NCBI GenBank assembly: GCA_921293015.1
Contig: OV121098.1
Coordinates: 18,624,161-18,688,160 of the forward strand
Source: Phorcus lineatus
Lineage: Eukaryota; Mollusca; Gastropoda; Trochida; Trochidae
Reading direction: 5' to 3'
DNA length: 64,000 nt
Part shown: positions 61,431 to 64,000 of the stretch, one piece after another
How positions within the stretch are numbered: position 1 is the stretch's first letter
How the letters are laid out: each line of letters starts with the position of its first letter
Program-made: the position numbers and the translations under genes
Notes under the pieces: generated by a model
What the model was told of the DNA's origin: nothing
Databases searched by the model: none
What the model saw: only the letters and a program-made list of their open reading frames with translations

Positions 61431-63587
61431 ATTTTAGACATAACAATATAACTAGGACAATTAAAAAAATTATTATTTTGTTCACATCATTGTAGTTTAG
61501 CCTCAGAGTAATGGCTAATTGGCAAGAAGCATTTAAAAATTGAAATTTGTGATTCACTTTGATGTTGATTTGAGGTTAGAAATGAGTCTGCTTTTGATTT
61601 TAAATCTTTAAGTGACTTAAACTGAGTCTAGAGGGAATTAGTAAAGCTTGCTGACACTAAAGAGGTGAAACGTGTTGGATTGTCTCCAGGGGTAATGGAT
61701 GGGTCACATTGTTCATCTATATTCATTACTGATAACATGAACACCTCCTCTCAGACACTCAGATCTGATGTTCTGTTTTCTATCACTGCCCCATATAAAT
61801 ATTAATATATTCAGATTTACAACTCAATTTATCTTTCAGCATCGATTTACAGAATAATTACTCTGATAGTTTGAGTTTCAGGTTACCTGGAAGGAAAATA
61901 AATGTCATTAGAGATATTAATGAAACATTTAGATAGCACTAGCCTTCAGCTTTTTAAATCAAATTCTGTAAATGATAGGTGAAAAAATATCTGTTCTGGC
62001 TGGAAGCGTAAAGAGAGAATAAATAACTTTGAAGAACGAATCTGGAATGAAATCACTTGGCCTGCAGAGGAGAGTCTTAGTTTTCACAGCAAACATCTAT
62101 CAGAACCTGGGACAGTTTCTTTCCTCTGTATTCCACCTGTATATGGTGATCATGGCTTGTAGAAGGTTGAGGGGCGGGGATGGTTTGAGAGTTGAGTTAG
62201 CCGGGAGTGTCAGAATGATTGCTGTAATGTCTTATTTTGTTCATATGTTCGTACATCAAAATATCCTGAAGGAATTGTTCCAATTGGGTGTAACTCCCTC
62301 AGAAGTTAACCTGTGCTTTATTTTGAGTTGCCTTTATATTTGGGGTATCTAAAAACTGAATTGAAGTTTAAATGGAAATTGTGTTAGATATATCAATATA
62401 GTCATGTTCTAATGCATATAAAATAAGTTGAAGAAATGACGGATGGTTTTTGTGCATCTGTTTTATGAAGTTCATGACAAAGCAGTGCCAAATAACTTTC
62501 ATGGCTTGTTGAAATCTACCAAAAATGAACTGAGTGAATTCATATTTAACTCACGAGCAACCAAAGCAGGTCGAGTCACTTATTCCAGAACTTTATATAT
62601 AGCTTCGATGGATCATCCATGTTGCTTGGTTGATGGAGATTGGAGAATGCATAGACTAAGTTTTAGTTAATCTTTACTAAAAAAGTCTGATAATAAGTTA
62701 CCTCTGTGTTTACCTTTAACTTTACAAATATGTAATATTACCACCTTCCTTTAAATGCAATCTTCGATCATTGATGTCATTAGCTGCTCAAAATTTAATG
62801 TTGGATAAAGGCAGTCAAACTTCAGTCTGGGGTATGTGAGCTGTGCCCATTTTTCCATGTTTAATCTTGAGATGGTTTGTTGTGTAAGTTGCTGCAAGAG
62901 TTAACATCAAGTGTTCTAAACATCCGGACAAGATGTATGCAGCATCAGTTCACATGAAATTACTTCAGCCAAAATGGTTCTACTTAATGTCAAACACAGA
63001 AACTCTAAGCTGATTCCAATAAAAGTTCTTGCAGGAAAATTCTTAGCTGAATCACTTTAACCCTCTCCCTGCTGGAGCCTGCTATGCTTGGAACTTGTCA
63101 TTGTACAAAATTCCCTGATGCGTTGAATCTCACCTCTACAAGAATAGCCTGGTTAGATTTCAGGAAGATAAAGAGTTAAAATTCTGAATTATTTGTATGA
63201 ATAGGTGACTTCAGCCAGCTTCTGGAGGCAAAGAGTTATGCTTTTATTTACAAATAACTGAAAATTGCTCTTATTTATTGCCCACTTGAAAAAAACTAGC
63301 ACAAACTCCAGTGGGTTGAGTGTCAGATTCAGACAAAAAAGTTGGGTATTTTTTGTTAGGTCATCTTAAAATACATTTCTGGGACATTCGTCTTGATTAT
63401 TTGCACATAGAGAATTCATCAGAGATTTGATGAATAATTCTCAATGACTAGAAAAAGTTTTTTAGCATCTGTCTGTATGGTTTGGTTACAGCAAGTGTTG
63501 GTTTTGTAAGTCTGGTAAACAGAGTGTCGCTGTTTCTCATGTAGTGCATGGAGGTGATGGGGAACCCAGGGGATATACTTGTGTTTT
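61431..63587. other. Non-coding stretch, nothing recognised
   Basis: AT-rich sequence with short unrecognised open frames (107 codons, plus, 62029-62352; 75 codons, plus, 62443-62670). No repeat or element supported. Confidence 0.5.
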
Positions 63588-63607
63588 GGGGGAGGAGGGG
63601 AGGGGGG
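63588..63607 (+). other. G-quadruplex motif
   Basis: G5, then AGGA, G4, A and G6: closely spaced G runs on the plus strand, similar in kind to those at 6.4, 33.1 and 41.15 kb. Confidence 0.6.
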
Positions 63608-64000
63608 ATTGACTTCTTTCATTTTTATAAACAAAAATTCAAATCTTGACTGTAGGCTTTCTACCTGATTCTAATCACTATGGTATTTTAAGAGGAAAAC
63701 TATTGAATGTTTTTATGCATAGTATTATGCAAGCTTATTTTTCTGGCAATCCAATTGGTTGTGAGACAGTCACATGAAGAGCATATTTACTTCATTCCAA
63801 TAGACAGTTATAGACTGGTGAATTCGGTCAAAATTATTCGACTCATCATATCTAAATATTTTGTTAAATGATTGAAATTCTAACCTAGGCTGTATTCCTC
63901 TTGTCTGTGTCTCACAGTGTCATGCATAATCCTCATTTCTTACCCAAGTTAGTCTTGATACACATGTCAACGATACTTCAAAACAAACATTGTTTTGTAT
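63608..64000. other. Right edge of window, nothing recognised
   Basis: About 390 bases of AT-rich unique sequence up to the window end with no gene, repeat or element that I can support. Confidence 0.5.

Overview
This window looks like non-coding nuclear DNA from an invertebrate animal. It is AT-rich (about one third GC by eye) and CpG-poor over most of its length. It has no dense genes, operons, rRNA, intact tRNA or CRISPR array. Two weak clues point to a lophotrochozoan, most likely a mollusc: a tRNA-headed SINE remnant at 61.28-61.43 kb that resembles molluscan SINEs as I remember them, and a LINE 3' end with a short-repeat tail at 36.6-36.8 kb. I recognise no host protein-coding exon. The longest open frames are tandem repeats read as protein, and the rest are short, unrecognised and unlike known families. 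The window is best read as a large intron or an intergenic desert.

The dominant content is tandem repeat, roughly 11 kb or one sixth of the window. In order: a 31-bp array (0.18-1.18 kb), a 27-bp triplet (5.5 kb), a 32-bp array (6.75-7.01 kb), then a dense cluster from 11.5 to 18.1 kb with unrelated 28-, 22/66-, 28-, 53-, 37-, 37- and 35-bp units. After these come a 267-bp tandem duplication (21.9-22.4 kb), a 25/29-bp array (23.7 kb), an (AT)n tract (24.4 kb), a 16-bp array (24.7-25.0 kb), a 29-bp polypyrimidine array with a C20 run (30.06-30.89 kb), a 51-bp array (36.1-37.0 kb), a 1.5-kb CCCTA-type pentamer satellite (39.07-40.59 kb), an 18-bp array (43.7-44.8 kb), and 20-bp (48.2 kb), degenerate 20-bp (51.6-52.1 kb) and 59-bp (56.4-56.9 kb) arrays.

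Transposable-element traces are small and old. They are: a putative retroposon tail at the left edge; a 245-bp minus-strand LINE fragment inserted in phase into the 51-bp array, with the last codons of its ORF visible; two related MITE-like elements (53.2-53.5 kb and 60.6-61.1 kb), the second with 14-bp terminal inverted repeats including TTAA; a candidate CACTA-ended element (29.4-30.1 kb) that coincides with a CpG-rich block; a dispersed ~165-bp repeat present at 25.95 and 40.69 kb; an older diverged repeat family with about four copies; and the SINE remnant.

The remaining unique sequence (notably 18.1-21.9, 30.9-36.1, 44.8-48.2 and 57-60.6 kb) holds nothing I can name. Candidate regulatory or structural signals in it are G-quadruplex-type tracts and a cluster of three TCATGTGA boxes at 34.04 kb. 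I did not find a new gene system; the most informative material is the repeat biology.
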